Below the pieces are notes generated by a model, which did not search any database, was not told where the DNA came from, and was given only the letters and a program-made list of their open reading frames with translations. This document shows positions 32,733 to 40,674 of a DNA stretch of 40,674 bases, one piece after another (the stretch's first letter is position 1; each line of letters starts with the position of its first letter). A program made the position numbers and the translations under genes. The DNA comes from an uncultured Alistipes sp. (lineage in GTDB: Bacteria; Bacteroidota; Bacteroidia; Bacteroidales; Rikenellaceae). The DNA is taken from contig CALUKK010000151.1 in the NCBI GenBank assembly GCA_944321205.1, positions 1-40,674 of the forward strand, written 5' to 3'.

Positions 32733-35582
32733 ATGATTCACATGAAGCGATTGCTATGGCTGGCCCTGGCGGCTCTGACCGCCTACGGTGCCGCAGCGCA
32801 GAATCAACCGATTCCTGCCGACCCCGAACTGAGAACGGGACGCCTCGAAAACGGAATGACCTACTACATCCGTCACAACGACAAACCCAAGGGTCAGGCC
32901 GATTTCTACATCATCCACAACGTCGGAGCCATTCAGGAGAACGATACCCAACAGGGCCTCGCCCATTTCCTCGAACACATGGCCTTCAACGGCACCAAAA
33001 ACCTCCCCGGGAAACAACTTACCGAATACCTCGAAACCGTCGGGGTGAAGTTCGGAGCCAATCTCAATGCCGCAACCAGCTGGGATCAAACCATCTACAA
33101 CATCGAGGATGTCCCCACCTCGCGCGAGGGCATCATCGACTCGGCTCTGCTCATCCTCCACGACTGGTCGCACTTCATCGCCCTGCAACCCGAAGAGATC
33201 GACTCCGAACGCGGAGTCATCATGGAGGAGCTCCGTACGCGTGACGGCGCCGCATGGCGCTCGTCGATGAAGCTCATCCAGGCCCTCGGCAAGGGAACAA
33301 AATACGAACACCGCAATCTGATCGGCTACCTCGACGGACTGAAAAATTTCAAGCATCAGGAGCTCGTCGACTTCTACCACCAGTGGTATCGCCCGGACTA
33401 TCAGGCCGTGGTGATCGTCGGGGATCTCGATGCCGAAGCCGTCGAGGCCAAGGTCCGCAAACTCATGTCCGACATCCCGGCTCCGGCCCCCGATGCCGAC
33501 AAGAAGGAGGTGATCGTCGTTCCCGACAACGAGGAGCCCATCGTCAGCATCTACACCGATCCCGAAATGCAGGGTACAAAGGTCCAGATCTTCATCAAAC
33601 GCCCGGCCTTCCCCACCGAAATGGCCAATACCGTGAACGGTGAGGCCGCCCGGATCATCGAAGCCTACATCACCACCATGGAGAATGCCCGGTTGCAGGA
33701 GATCGCCATGCAGCCCGATGCACCGTTCCTCGGTGCCGGGATGGGAACGGGGGACGTCATCGGCATCATCCCCACCCTCAACGCCACGGCATTCGTCGCC
33801 ATGACCGAGGATGGAAAACTCGAACGCGGCTTCGAAACCCTCTACACCGAGATGGAGCGCCTGCGCCGTTACGGCTTCACCCAGGGCGAATTCGACCGGG
33901 CCCGGGAAAACCTCCTCCGCGGTGCCGAACGCAGCTACACGAACCGCAATGACCGCTACAACAATGCCTTCGTCCAGACCTATCTGAGCAACTTCCAGAA
34001 AAACACCCCCATGCCCGATGCCCGGACCGAATGGCAGCTCGACAGTCTGCTCATCCAGTCGATCAGCGTCGAAGCCGTCAATGCCTTCGCCCGGCAGACC
34101 CTCACCGAGACAAACCAGGTGATCACGGTCACCGCCCCCGAAAAGGAGGAGCTTGTCTGCCCGACGGCCGAAGAGCTGCTCGCCATCCGCGACAAGGTGA
34201 TGGCCGCCGAGGTGCAACCCTACGAAGATAATGTCGCCAAGGAGCCTCTGATCCCGGAAGGAACCCTGCTCAAGGGATCCCGTGTGAAGAAGACCGTCAC
34301 GGACAAAGAGCTCGGAACCACGGAATGGACCCTCGCAAACGGAGTCAAGGTCGTCGTCAAACCCACGACATTCAAGGCCGACGAGGTGTTGCTGACCGCC
34401 GTGGCAAAGGGTGGACTCTCACAACTCTCCGACCAGGAGTATTACATGGGCAGCCTGATGCCCTCGATCAACGCCATGTCGGGAGTCGGCAAGTTCTCCG
34501 CCACGGAACTCCGCAAACAACTCGCCGGAAAGGCCGCAGGCGTGAACACTTCCGTCGGAAACTATACCAGTTCGATGAGCGGATCGGCATCCCCGAAGGA
34601 TCTCGAGACCATGCTCCAGCTGCTCTACCTCAACTTCACGCAGCCGCGTTTCGACCGCAACGACTATGACAACCTCCTCACGATGCTCCGGGCCCAACTC
34701 GCCAATGCCCGGTCGAATCCCGACTTCCAGATGCAGGAACGGGTTCTGAAGGTCGTCTATGCCGACCATCCCCGTCGTCAGACCATCTCCCCCGAGATCA
34801 TCGACCGGTTCGACTTCGGGCAGCTGCCCTCGATCTACTCGAAGCTCTATCCCGGCGCCAACAGTTTCGTCTTCACGTTCGTGGGGAACGTCGACCTCGA
34901 GACCCTGAAACCCCTCGTGGAGAAGTACATCGGATCGATCCCCACGACCCGGAAACCCATGACCTGGATCGACGACAAGGTCGAAACCGTCAAGGGGCAA
35001 GTCACCGAAGATTTCCGCGTCGAGATGCAGCAGCCCAAGGTCTCGGTTCTCTACTACTTCTCGGGTGAGATGCCCTACAAGTTCAAGGAGAAACTCGCGC
35101 TGACCTTCCTGACGCAGGCCCTGAACTCCCGCTATCTGGAGTCGATCCGCGAGGAGAAGGGGGGTACGTACGGCGTCGGCGTCAAGGGCTCGACGGACTA
35201 CATCCCCAAAGAGAGCTACGACATGACCATTGCTTTCGACACCAACGAGGAGATGGCCGACGAACTGTGCGAAATCGTCCTGGCCGAGATCCGCGAAATC
35301 GCACAGAACGGCCCCAAGAGCGAAGATATCGAGAAAACCCGCGAATACCTGCTCAAAAGCTGGCAGAACAGCCTCCAGCTCAATAACGGCTGGTTGGGTT
35401 ATATCCAGGCTAAATATGGCTCGGGACTCGACTATGTGGCCAATTACGAGAAGGAGCTGCGGGCGTTGACCTATGCCGATGTGCAGGCCATAGCCGGGAA
35501 GATCCTCAAGGACGGCAACCTCGTGAAGGTGATCATGCGTCCCGAAACAACCGGAACACCCGAGGAGACAGACGCCCGATAA
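32733..35582 (+). CDS. M16-family zinc protease (pitrilysin type), exported
   Basis: A 949-residue protease with a signal peptide (ending near Gln23, AYGAAAQ; an alternative start is the ATG at 32742). The inverted zinc motif is HFLEH (His78-Glu81-His82) and the third ligand is Glu159, exactly 76 residues further on as in HxxEHx76E. The chain has the usual two M16 repeats: active N-terminal half (about 30-480) and inactive C-terminal half (about 520-940) with SRYLESIREEKGGTYGVGV. It should work in the periplasm or at the outer membrane, cutting peptides enclosed in its chamber. It begins one base after the HTH gene, an unusual place for this family. Confidence 0.95.
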   Translation: MIHMKRLLWLALAALTAYGAAAQNQPIPADPELRTGRLENGMTYYIRHNDKPKGQADFYIIHNVGAIQENDTQQGLAHFLEHMAFNGTKNLPGKQLTEYLETVGVKFGANLNAATSWDQTIYNIEDVPTSREGIIDSALLILHDWSHFIALQPEEIDSERGVIMEELRTRDGAAWRSSMKLIQALGKGTKYEHRNLIGYLDGLKNFKHQELVDFYHQWYRPDYQAVVIVGDLDAEAVEAKVRKLMSDIPAPAPDADKKEVIVVPDNEEPIVSIYTDPEMQGTKVQIFIKRPAFPTEMANTVNGEAARIIEAYITTMENARLQEIAMQPDAPFLGAGMGTGDVIGIIPTLNATAFVAMTEDGKLERGFETLYTEMERLRRYGFTQGEFDRARENLLRGAERSYTNRNDRYNNAFVQTYLSNFQKNTPMPDARTEWQLDSLLIQSISVEAVNAFARQTLTETNQVITVTAPEKEELVCPTAEELLAIRDKVMAAEVQPYEDNVAKEPLIPEGTLLKGSRVKKTVTDKELGTTEWTLANGVKVVVKPTTFKADEVLLTAVAKGGLSQLSDQEYYMGSLMPSINAMSGVGKFSATELRKQLAGKAAGVNTSVGNYTSSMSGSASPKDLETMLQLLYLNFTQPRFDRNDYDNLLTMLRAQLANARSNPDFQMQERVLKVVYADHPRRQTISPEIIDRFDFGQLPSIYSKLYPGANSFVFTFVGNVDLETLKPLVEKYIGSIPTTRKPMTWIDDKVETVKGQVTEDFRVEMQQPKVSVLYYFSGEMPYKFKEKLALTFLTQALNSRYLESIREEKGGTYGVGVKGSTDYIPKESYDMTIAFDTNEEMADELCEIVLAEIREIAQNGPKSEDIEKTREYLLKSWQNSLQLNNGWLGYIQAKYGSGLDYVANYEKELRALTYADVQAIAGKILKDGNLVKVIMRPETTGTPEETDAR

Positions 35583-35603
35583 ACCTCCCCTACGGCGGAT
35601 GAA

Positions 35604-35636
35604 GGGGCCGGCACCTCAGGTGCCGGCCCCTTTCTT
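35604..35636 (+). terminator. Terminator after the M16 gene
   Basis: A 12-bp GC-rich stem (35604-35615 and 35619-35630) with a 3-base loop, followed by TTTCTT. Confidence 0.9.
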
Positions 35637-35703
35637 GTAGGCGGTACCGGAATTCCAGCCCCGTACGGAGAGGAATGCGGCGGATGCGGCCCGAAACACA
35701 AGG

Positions 35704-35733
35704 AAGGCGGTCCGGAAATTTCCGGACCGCCTT
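35704..35733. terminator. Perfect 30-bp palindrome at the convergence point
   Basis: Arms 35704-35718 and 35719-35733 are exact complements without a loop; the central AAATTT would form the loop in RNA. It lies 28 bp after the DUF5689 stop and ends with a short T-run on either strand, acting on the minus-strand operon. Confidence 0.85.
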
Positions 35734-35761
35734 TGTTGCCAGATCGAAAGACGATGAATGG

Positions 35762-37039
35762 CTACTCCTCGAGATCTCCACCCATGGGATCATTCTTCAC
35801 GGGCGGCTGGAACGAGTCGTAATATTCACCCGCGTCATTCCAGCCCGCCGGATTGGCAGATGCCCAACGGGCCAACTCATCCGCCTCGGCATCCGTAAGC
35901 ACATCCTCCGCCTTGAAGTCGAGGTCTTCCAGACGACTGACCGTGATCTGATACTGGGCATAATCATCCGCACCGCCGGTAAAGGTGCTCTCCCGTGCAT
36001 AAATTCCATAGATACCCAGCACCGTACCGACCGCTCCGTCCTTCGGGATGGGCTTCATCGCAAATTGCGAATAGCCGCTCGTACGAATCGAATAGACCCC
36101 CTTGTCCGACGTGTACTTGGCCGCATCGTTATAGGAGATCAGCACCGAAGCATACAGCCGGACGTTGTTGATGTTGTAGGCCCAACGATACCAGGCCCCA
36201 TACCTCGGCGTACCCCAGTCGGTCACGATCCACGTCGGGAACACACTGGTAAAGCTACCGTTCGTCATGATCGGATTCGTGTCGTGATTCTGGTTCGGAA
36301 TACCCGCATAGCGGACCTTCACGTCCGTGAAACGAACCAGACGACCCAGTTGTGCCTCGCCCAGCGTGGTGTAGTTCTGAGAATTGATCTCCAGGATGTT
36401 CGTATCGTCCAACATCACCCGCTCACCCGGGAAGACATACTGTTTGGCTATATTCGGGTTATCGAGGTTCGAGTTCGCATAGAACTTGTGCGTCCCCGAC
36501 GTATTGATCGAATCCGACGGTGCATCGCCGATCGAAAGCATCATCCGGTAGTTGCCCAGGAAAAGACCGTCCAGACAAACATATACCCACTGGCTCTCCA
36601 GCGTATTGAGATTCAGATAGAAATCCAGATAGAGACCGTTGTAGAGTTTCAGTTCGATACCGGCCGTGCCGTCGTCGATGTAGAGCGACTTGTAGATATT
36701 GCCCTGGCGATCACTGCTGATCACCTTGCCCTTGATGTACTTGTTCGAGGCCGAAGACCAGCCCTTCACTCCGGCGAACTTCTCCTCGTCCGGAGTAAGA
36801 TCCCCGAATTTCAACGTCTTGGTCGTCGACCAGTCCTTGTTGGTACCCGTATCCGAGATGCCGCCGAAGGCCGAATCGAACCACCCCTTCACCTCCTTGA
36901 TCGTCACATGCTCCAGGCCCTGCGCCGTCATGTCCGCATCGGTGTAGATCTTCCGGGGGGCCGGCGTGTCGAAATCATTGTAGCAGCTCACGGCCATCGC
37001 GCCGACAAGAACTGCAATTGCTATTTTAAGATTTTTCAT
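35762..37039 (-). CDS. DUF5689-domain lipoprotein with OB-like beta domain
   Basis: A 425-residue lipoprotein: signal ending in AVSC (Cys19), then NDFDTPAPRK. The DUF5689 core at about residues 95-200 (YIKGKVISSDRQGNIYKSLY, then IDDGTAGIELKLYNG) has the strand pattern of OB folds found beside extracellular nucleases. Repeats of this pattern occur further on near 215-260 (GRLVRFTDVKVRYAG). The C-terminal tail is acidic and polar. It is the last gene of an operon, 21 bp after the TonB-dependent receptor gene. I infer an outer-membrane partner that binds the ligand, possibly nucleic acid. A different ligand cannot be ruled out. Confidence 0.85.
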   Translation of the reverse strand: MKNLKIAIAVLVGAMAVSCYNDFDTPAPRKIYTDADMTAQGLEHVTIKEVKGWFDSAFGGISDTGTNKDWSTTKTLKFGDLTPDEEKFAGVKGWSSASNKYIKGKVISSDRQGNIYKSLYIDDGTAGIELKLYNGLYLDFYLNLNTLESQWVYVCLDGLFLGNYRMMLSIGDAPSDSINTSGTHKFYANSNLDNPNIAKQYVFPGERVMLDDTNILEINSQNYTTLGEAQLGRLVRFTDVKVRYAGIPNQNHDTNPIMTNGSFTSVFPTWIVTDWGTPRYGAWYRWAYNINNVRLYASVLISYNDAAKYTSDKGVYSIRTSGYSQFAMKPIPKDGAVGTVLGIYGIYARESTFTGGADDYAQYQITVSRLEDLDFKAEDVLTDAEADELARWASANPAGWNDAGEYYDSFQPPVKNDPMGGDLEE

Positions 37040-37060
37040 AATATCTGCTCTTCCCGGTTG

Positions 37061-39895
37061 TTAGAATCGTAAATAGACATTCAGGAAATAGGTCGTGCCC
37101 AGCATGTAGAAATACTTCGACGGGAAACGTCCGAAAATATAGTCCCCCGAGGTACTGCGCACCTTGCTCATTCGCATCTGCTCGTAACCGCCCGTGCGGA
37201 TATCCTGGTTGTTGAGAATGTTCTTCACCTCCAGGCTGCAGCCCAGCATGTAGCGTCCGAAATACCAGTTCTTGCCCACATTGGCGCTCAAAGTGAAGTA
37301 TCCGCCGAACTTCTCCTGGGCCTGAAGCTCATCGATCGCCTCAAGGGCTCCGGCTACAGCCTCATAATTGCCGTTGTTCAGCTCCGCAGAGATGAGATTC
37401 GTATAATACTCAACGGCCGTATTCGTCCGGTAGAAGGGATTCATCGACAGATAGAGATTGTCGTAATAGTTCAGGTTCACACCGGCAAACCAGCTGCGCG
37501 GCCCCCGATAGTCGAGGCCCACGTTGACGGCCGTCTGCGGCGAACTCTCCACATGCAGCCCCTTCCAGTTGACCTTGTCGCGGAGAACGATCCGGTCCAC
37601 GTTGTCCACCGTCTGCACGAAATTCGCATCCGACGTGTAGGTGTAGTCACCCCAGCTGACGGCTCCTACCACCGAAATACCGTTCCAGACCGGAACCGAA
37701 AGACCCAGCTCCACGCCGTAATGGCGCTTGTCGATACCGCTCATCGCAAAGTTCGTGAACGAACTACGCGTATCGTCGTAGAACGAAATCACCTTCGACT
37801 GATCCTGAATCGTCGTGTAGTAGCCCGAAACGCGGGCCTTGATGTAGGGCAGATTGAGGTTATAGGTCAGATCCACACCGAAGACCTTCTCGGCCTTCAG
37901 ACCCGGCGTCGTGTTGTTGCGCGTACGCGGCGACACGAAAGCCGTATTGAATTTCGGGGCGTTCTGCTCGATCACCGCATTGGCCTCCAGGGAGTGTGCT
38001 CCGGAGAATTTGTAACCCAGCGACAACTTGCCCTCGTAGGTCAAATAGTCGAGTTTCTTCGAATCGCCCTTCGAGGTGTTCGGAAAGAGTCCCTTGCGCC
38101 ACATACCCTCGCGGTACATCTCCGAATAACCCACCGAAGCTCCTACGCCCAGCGAAAATCCGCCAATGGCCCACGAATAGTTGGCCCAGGCATCCGTCTC
38201 AAGCAGATGCGCACGATAGTAATAGCCGTACTTGTCACCCTCGCGCGCAATACGGGCGTGTCCCGTTGCCCAATAGTAGTCCAGATCGTTCTGATAGGCC
38301 GTCTCGCTGGCCATGTCCCGTTCGGCAAACTTGTCGATGTCGTACCAGTAGTCTCCGCCCAGCAGATCCTTCACCTGCGAATAGTAGTTCGTACGGTTCA
38401 CACGCAGGTTCACACCTCCCACGATCTTCATGTTGTTGCGCATGTTGTGCTGCACGTTCACCGCCAGGTTGTAGTCCAACTGGTCGGTGTGACGCTCCTC
38501 GATCATGTAGTTCGAACGACGGCTGTCGCCCATCAGATCGGTCAACTCCGTATCGACATACTGGTTCTTGTGGAAGAAATCGTCGTAATCAAGCATGCCG
38601 TTCCACACCTGGCCCGCCTGAACCACATTCTGCAGGTAATAATAGATCGTCTGCTGGGTCGTCGTACCCGGCAGGATCTGCGTCATGTCCGACAACGGCA
38701 TGTAACGGTAATAGTCGCCGCGAGGATCCGATCCCCCGTTCCACGTCAGCGCCGAATAGCCGTTCTTGCCGAAACGCAGCGACGTGGCGGCATTCAGACG
38801 CGTCTGCTCCGAAATGTCCCACGTATAGTTCAACATGGCGATCGGCTCGTGCGTCTTGCGAACCCGCGAGTTGCGCAGCTTCCCGGCCTGGTAGCCCACG
38901 TTCGGATTGTAGTAGTTGTTGCCGAACAGCGCATAGGCTTCGTCGGTCGAGGCCTGCTGTGCACCACGCTCCGCCGGTGAGGCCAGGAATGTAAGGGACA
39001 AACGATGGTTGTCGCCGAAGAGCTTCTCCACAGAGGCAAAGTAGGCATACGAATTATAGTAAATCCCGTCGACATAACCGTTGCCGCCCTGACGCGTCCC
39101 CACCGAGAAGGCATACGACCAACCGTTGTCGAGCTGCCCCGAACCGTAGGAGACCATCGCACGGAATCGGTACATCTGATTTCCGTTCGAAACACTCACC
39201 CGGAAACCCTTGCGGACCTGCGACGCCCGGGCATTGACATTCGTGATTCCGCCGATCCCGCCGATCCCGAAATCCGCCATCTCAAGACCCGTATAGTTCT
39301 CCTGATTGCGGGTGGCATCGTTCAGACCGCTCCACAACGACCACGGTCCATAACCCGTCATGGCATCGTTGAAGCGGATGCCGTTCAGATAGATGTCCGA
39401 ATACTGCGAATCGTAGCCCCGCACGTTGAAACGCATCTCGCTGAAACGGTACGACGCAATGTTGTTGAACAGATCCTTCGAGGCCGACAGCGACGAAGGA
39501 AGCGCCTGCGTATCCGACGCCGAAGAATCGGTGTCGAACTCCGCAAAGATCGCATCATCGAAAAAGGCCGTATTCGTGGGACCTGCGGGAACCAGAACTA
39601 CCTGTTTGAGATCCTGCAGATGCTCCGTACCCACACGGACCATCAGGCTCAACGCCTCGAAATCCGGAGTCGTGAACTGCACCGTGTAGCTGCCGGCGGG
39701 AAGATTCTCCAGAACGAAATTACCGTCTCGATCGGTCTTGACCGCAAGGCCCAACGACTCGATCGTCACCTCGACATTGCTCAGAGCCTCGCGTCCGTTA
39801 CGCGAAACCACCTTGCCGCGAATGCCTCCGTCCTGTGCGTAGGCGGCGAAGCTCACGGTGGCGAGCATCAGAATAAGTAGAGCTTTCAGTTTCAT
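37061..39895 (-). CDS. TonB-dependent outer-membrane receptor
   Basis: A 944-residue receptor, not of the SusC subtype: signal peptide to about Ala20, a carboxypeptidase regulatory-like domain (about 22-105, GGIRGKVVSRNGREALSNVEV), then a plug with FNNIASYRFSEMRFNVRGYDSQYSDIYLNGI (near 165-200) and a long barrel ending in YFLNVYLRF. The usual TonB box cannot be picked out with confidence. It imports something large or scarce across the outer membrane. No SusD gene is beside it; instead the neighbours are a nuclease/phosphatase-family gene (18 bp upstream) and a DUF5689 gene (21 bp downstream). Confidence 0.92.
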   Translation of the reverse strand: MKLKALLILMLATVSFAAYAQDGGIRGKVVSRNGREALSNVEVTIESLGLAVKTDRDGNFVLENLPAGSYTVQFTTPDFEALSLMVRVGTEHLQDLKQVVLVPAGPTNTAFFDDAIFAEFDTDSSASDTQALPSSLSASKDLFNNIASYRFSEMRFNVRGYDSQYSDIYLNGIRFNDAMTGYGPWSLWSGLNDATRNQENYTGLEMADFGIGGIGGITNVNARASQVRKGFRVSVSNGNQMYRFRAMVSYGSGQLDNGWSYAFSVGTRQGGNGYVDGIYYNSYAYFASVEKLFGDNHRLSLTFLASPAERGAQQASTDEAYALFGNNYYNPNVGYQAGKLRNSRVRKTHEPIAMLNYTWDISEQTRLNAATSLRFGKNGYSALTWNGGSDPRGDYYRYMPLSDMTQILPGTTTQQTIYYYLQNVVQAGQVWNGMLDYDDFFHKNQYVDTELTDLMGDSRRSNYMIEERHTDQLDYNLAVNVQHNMRNNMKIVGGVNLRVNRTNYYSQVKDLLGGDYWYDIDKFAERDMASETAYQNDLDYYWATGHARIAREGDKYGYYYRAHLLETDAWANYSWAIGGFSLGVGASVGYSEMYREGMWRKGLFPNTSKGDSKKLDYLTYEGKLSLGYKFSGAHSLEANAVIEQNAPKFNTAFVSPRTRNNTTPGLKAEKVFGVDLTYNLNLPYIKARVSGYYTTIQDQSKVISFYDDTRSSFTNFAMSGIDKRHYGVELGLSVPVWNGISVVGAVSWGDYTYTSDANFVQTVDNVDRIVLRDKVNWKGLHVESSPQTAVNVGLDYRGPRSWFAGVNLNYYDNLYLSMNPFYRTNTAVEYYTNLISAELNNGNYEAVAGALEAIDELQAQEKFGGYFTLSANVGKNWYFGRYMLGCSLEVKNILNNQDIRTGGYEQMRMSKVRSTSGDYIFGRFPSKYFYMLGTTYFLNVYLRF

Positions 39896-39913
39896 ACATT
39901 TATTATTAGCATG

Positions 39914-40674
39914 TTATTTGCCGATATAGATATAAACGGGGAAGTGGTCGCTGAAACCGCCCTGGAAATCATTCCCCACGAACGTCCGCAACGGATAACC
40001 CTTGTACTGACCCTCCTTCTGGAACATGTACGGCCGGTGGAAAATCCCACCGTAGAACTTCGACGAACCAACGGGCTGGATCTTCAACGTTCCGGTGGAT
40101 CCCGTAGCCAGATTCTCCGATACGACGATATTGTCGAACAGATTCCATTCGTCGCGGTATGCCAGTGTTCCGTATCCGGCCTTGAGCAACGCGATGAAGG
40201 GGTTGAACATATCTCCGGGTTTCACATCCTTGATCTTGCCCTTGGCCCGCAGACCCTCGACCACGCTGCGGTCCGTAGCATCGTCGTTCAGGTCTCCCAT
40301 CACGACCACCTTCGTCGCCGGATTGGCCGCCATCACCGAGTCCACGATATGTTTCACCTGACGGGCCGTCTCCTCGCGTTTGGGCGACGAAGCCTCCTTG
40401 CCTCCCAGGCGCGACGGCCAGTGATTGACCACAAAGAAGAAGGGTTCACCCTCGATCGTGCCCCACATGGTCACGAAATCCCGCGTCTTGAAGTCCGGCA
40501 TCCCCGGCATCACAAAACGGTGTGGTGCACTCCCCTCCAGCTTGAAGACATCCGGACGGTAGAAAAACGCCACATCGACACCCCGGGCATCGGGCGAATC
40601 ATAATGCACGATACGGTAGTTGCCATGGGCGAGTTTGGGCTGCGCAATGACATCCTCCATCACCGAACGGTTCT
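39914..40674 (-). CDS. Endonuclease/exonuclease/phosphatase-family protein, N-terminus cut by right edge
   Basis: At least 253 residues of an EEP-fold metalloenzyme. The visible reading starts inside the conserved EN(R)xVxED segment (NRSVMEDVIAQ), so the catalytic Glu of the opening beta strand lies outside the window or at its edge. Further marks are VNHWPSRLGG (DNase I-like His), GDLNDDATD (metal and catalytic Asp/Asn) and SDHFPVY at the C-terminus (terminal Asp/His pair). Such proteins hydrolyse phosphodiesters of nucleic acids or phospholipid head groups. The first ATG in this fragment is not the true start. It is upstream in the same operon as the TonB-dependent receptor. Confidence 0.9.
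   Translation of the reverse strand, partial: NRSVMEDVIAQPKLAHGNYRIVHYDSPDARGVDVAFFYRPDVFKLEGSAPHRFVMPGMPDFKTRDFVTMWGTIEGEPFFFVVNHWPSRLGGKEASSPKREETARQVKHIVDSVMAANPATKVVVMGDLNDDATDRSVVEGLRAKGKIKDVKPGDMFNPFIALLKAGYGTLAYRDEWNLFDNIVVSENLATGSTGTLKIQPVGSSKFYGGIFHRPYMFQKEGQYKGYPLRTFVGNDFQGGFSDHFPVYIYIGK

Noticed and set aside
32754-34217. 487-codon minus-strand frame opposite the M16 gene
   Set aside because: It is a shadow of a gene whose zinc motif spacing is exact.
1-40674. CRISPR array, phage genes, complete insertion sequence
   Set aside because: No regularly spaced repeats, no integrase or transposase, and no structural phage gene was found on either strand.

Overview
The window looks like chromosomal DNA from a GC-rich member of Bacteroidales, most likely Alistipes or a close Rikenellaceae relative. 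The evidence is SusC/SusD genes, a hybrid two-component sensor, many lipoproteins with short signal peptides, about a dozen promoters of the Bacteroidetes type (TTG, 19-21 bp, TAnnTTTG), and the Bacteroidetes gene neighbours nusB-DUF1573-yajC. The genus is inferred from GC content and gene style. No rRNA or marker tree was available. There is no prophage, complete IS or CRISPR.

Left part (1-12.8 kb): a polysaccharide utilization locus. A minus-strand operon encodes SusC (10432-7160), SusD (7141-5285), a heparinase II/III-type lyase lipoprotein (5265-3310), a small lipoprotein (3263-2796) and a fimbrillin-like/FISUMP lipoprotein (2783-696). The start of a hybrid two-component sensor follows under its own promoter and runs off the left edge. 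A PL8-type lyase (10723-12807) is divergent from susC. The 290-bp region between them has two 21-bp-phased direct repeats, the best candidate sensor-regulator operator. Two lyases that cleave next to uronic acids point to a glycosaminoglycan or similar uronic-acid polymer as substrate. No GH88 or sulfatase is visible, so the rest of the pathway must lie to the left or elsewhere.

Middle (12.9-28.8 kb): mostly housekeeping genes. There is a minus operon of an HI0933-like flavoprotein, an uncharacterised HSPF-motif protein and a PduO-type cobalamin adenosyltransferase. nusB, DUF1573 and yajC follow on the plus strand. Next come a secreted aldose epimerase, a TSCPD protein, a GlsB-like membrane protein, tRNA-Gln(TTG), the NhaD antiporter, a FlK-like thioesterase, a DUF4294 protein, ffh, era, a long TPR protein and an MFS transporter.

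Right part (29-40.7 kb): a GT4 glycosyltransferase and an acyl-ACP thioesterase on the minus strand, then a four-helix-type membrane protein, then a DUF2975/HTH pair with a palindrome at its promoter that leads directly into a large M16 protease. The right end is a minus-strand operon of an endonuclease/exonuclease/phosphatase-family protein (cut by the right edge), a TonB-dependent receptor and a DUF5689 lipoprotein. I read this as a possible nucleic-acid or phosphate scavenging system at the outer membrane.

Nothing here is clearly a wholly new system. The less described parts are the fimbrillin/FISUMP protein in the lyase locus, the divergent operator, the nuclease-receptor-DUF5689 operon and the HTH-linked M16 gene.
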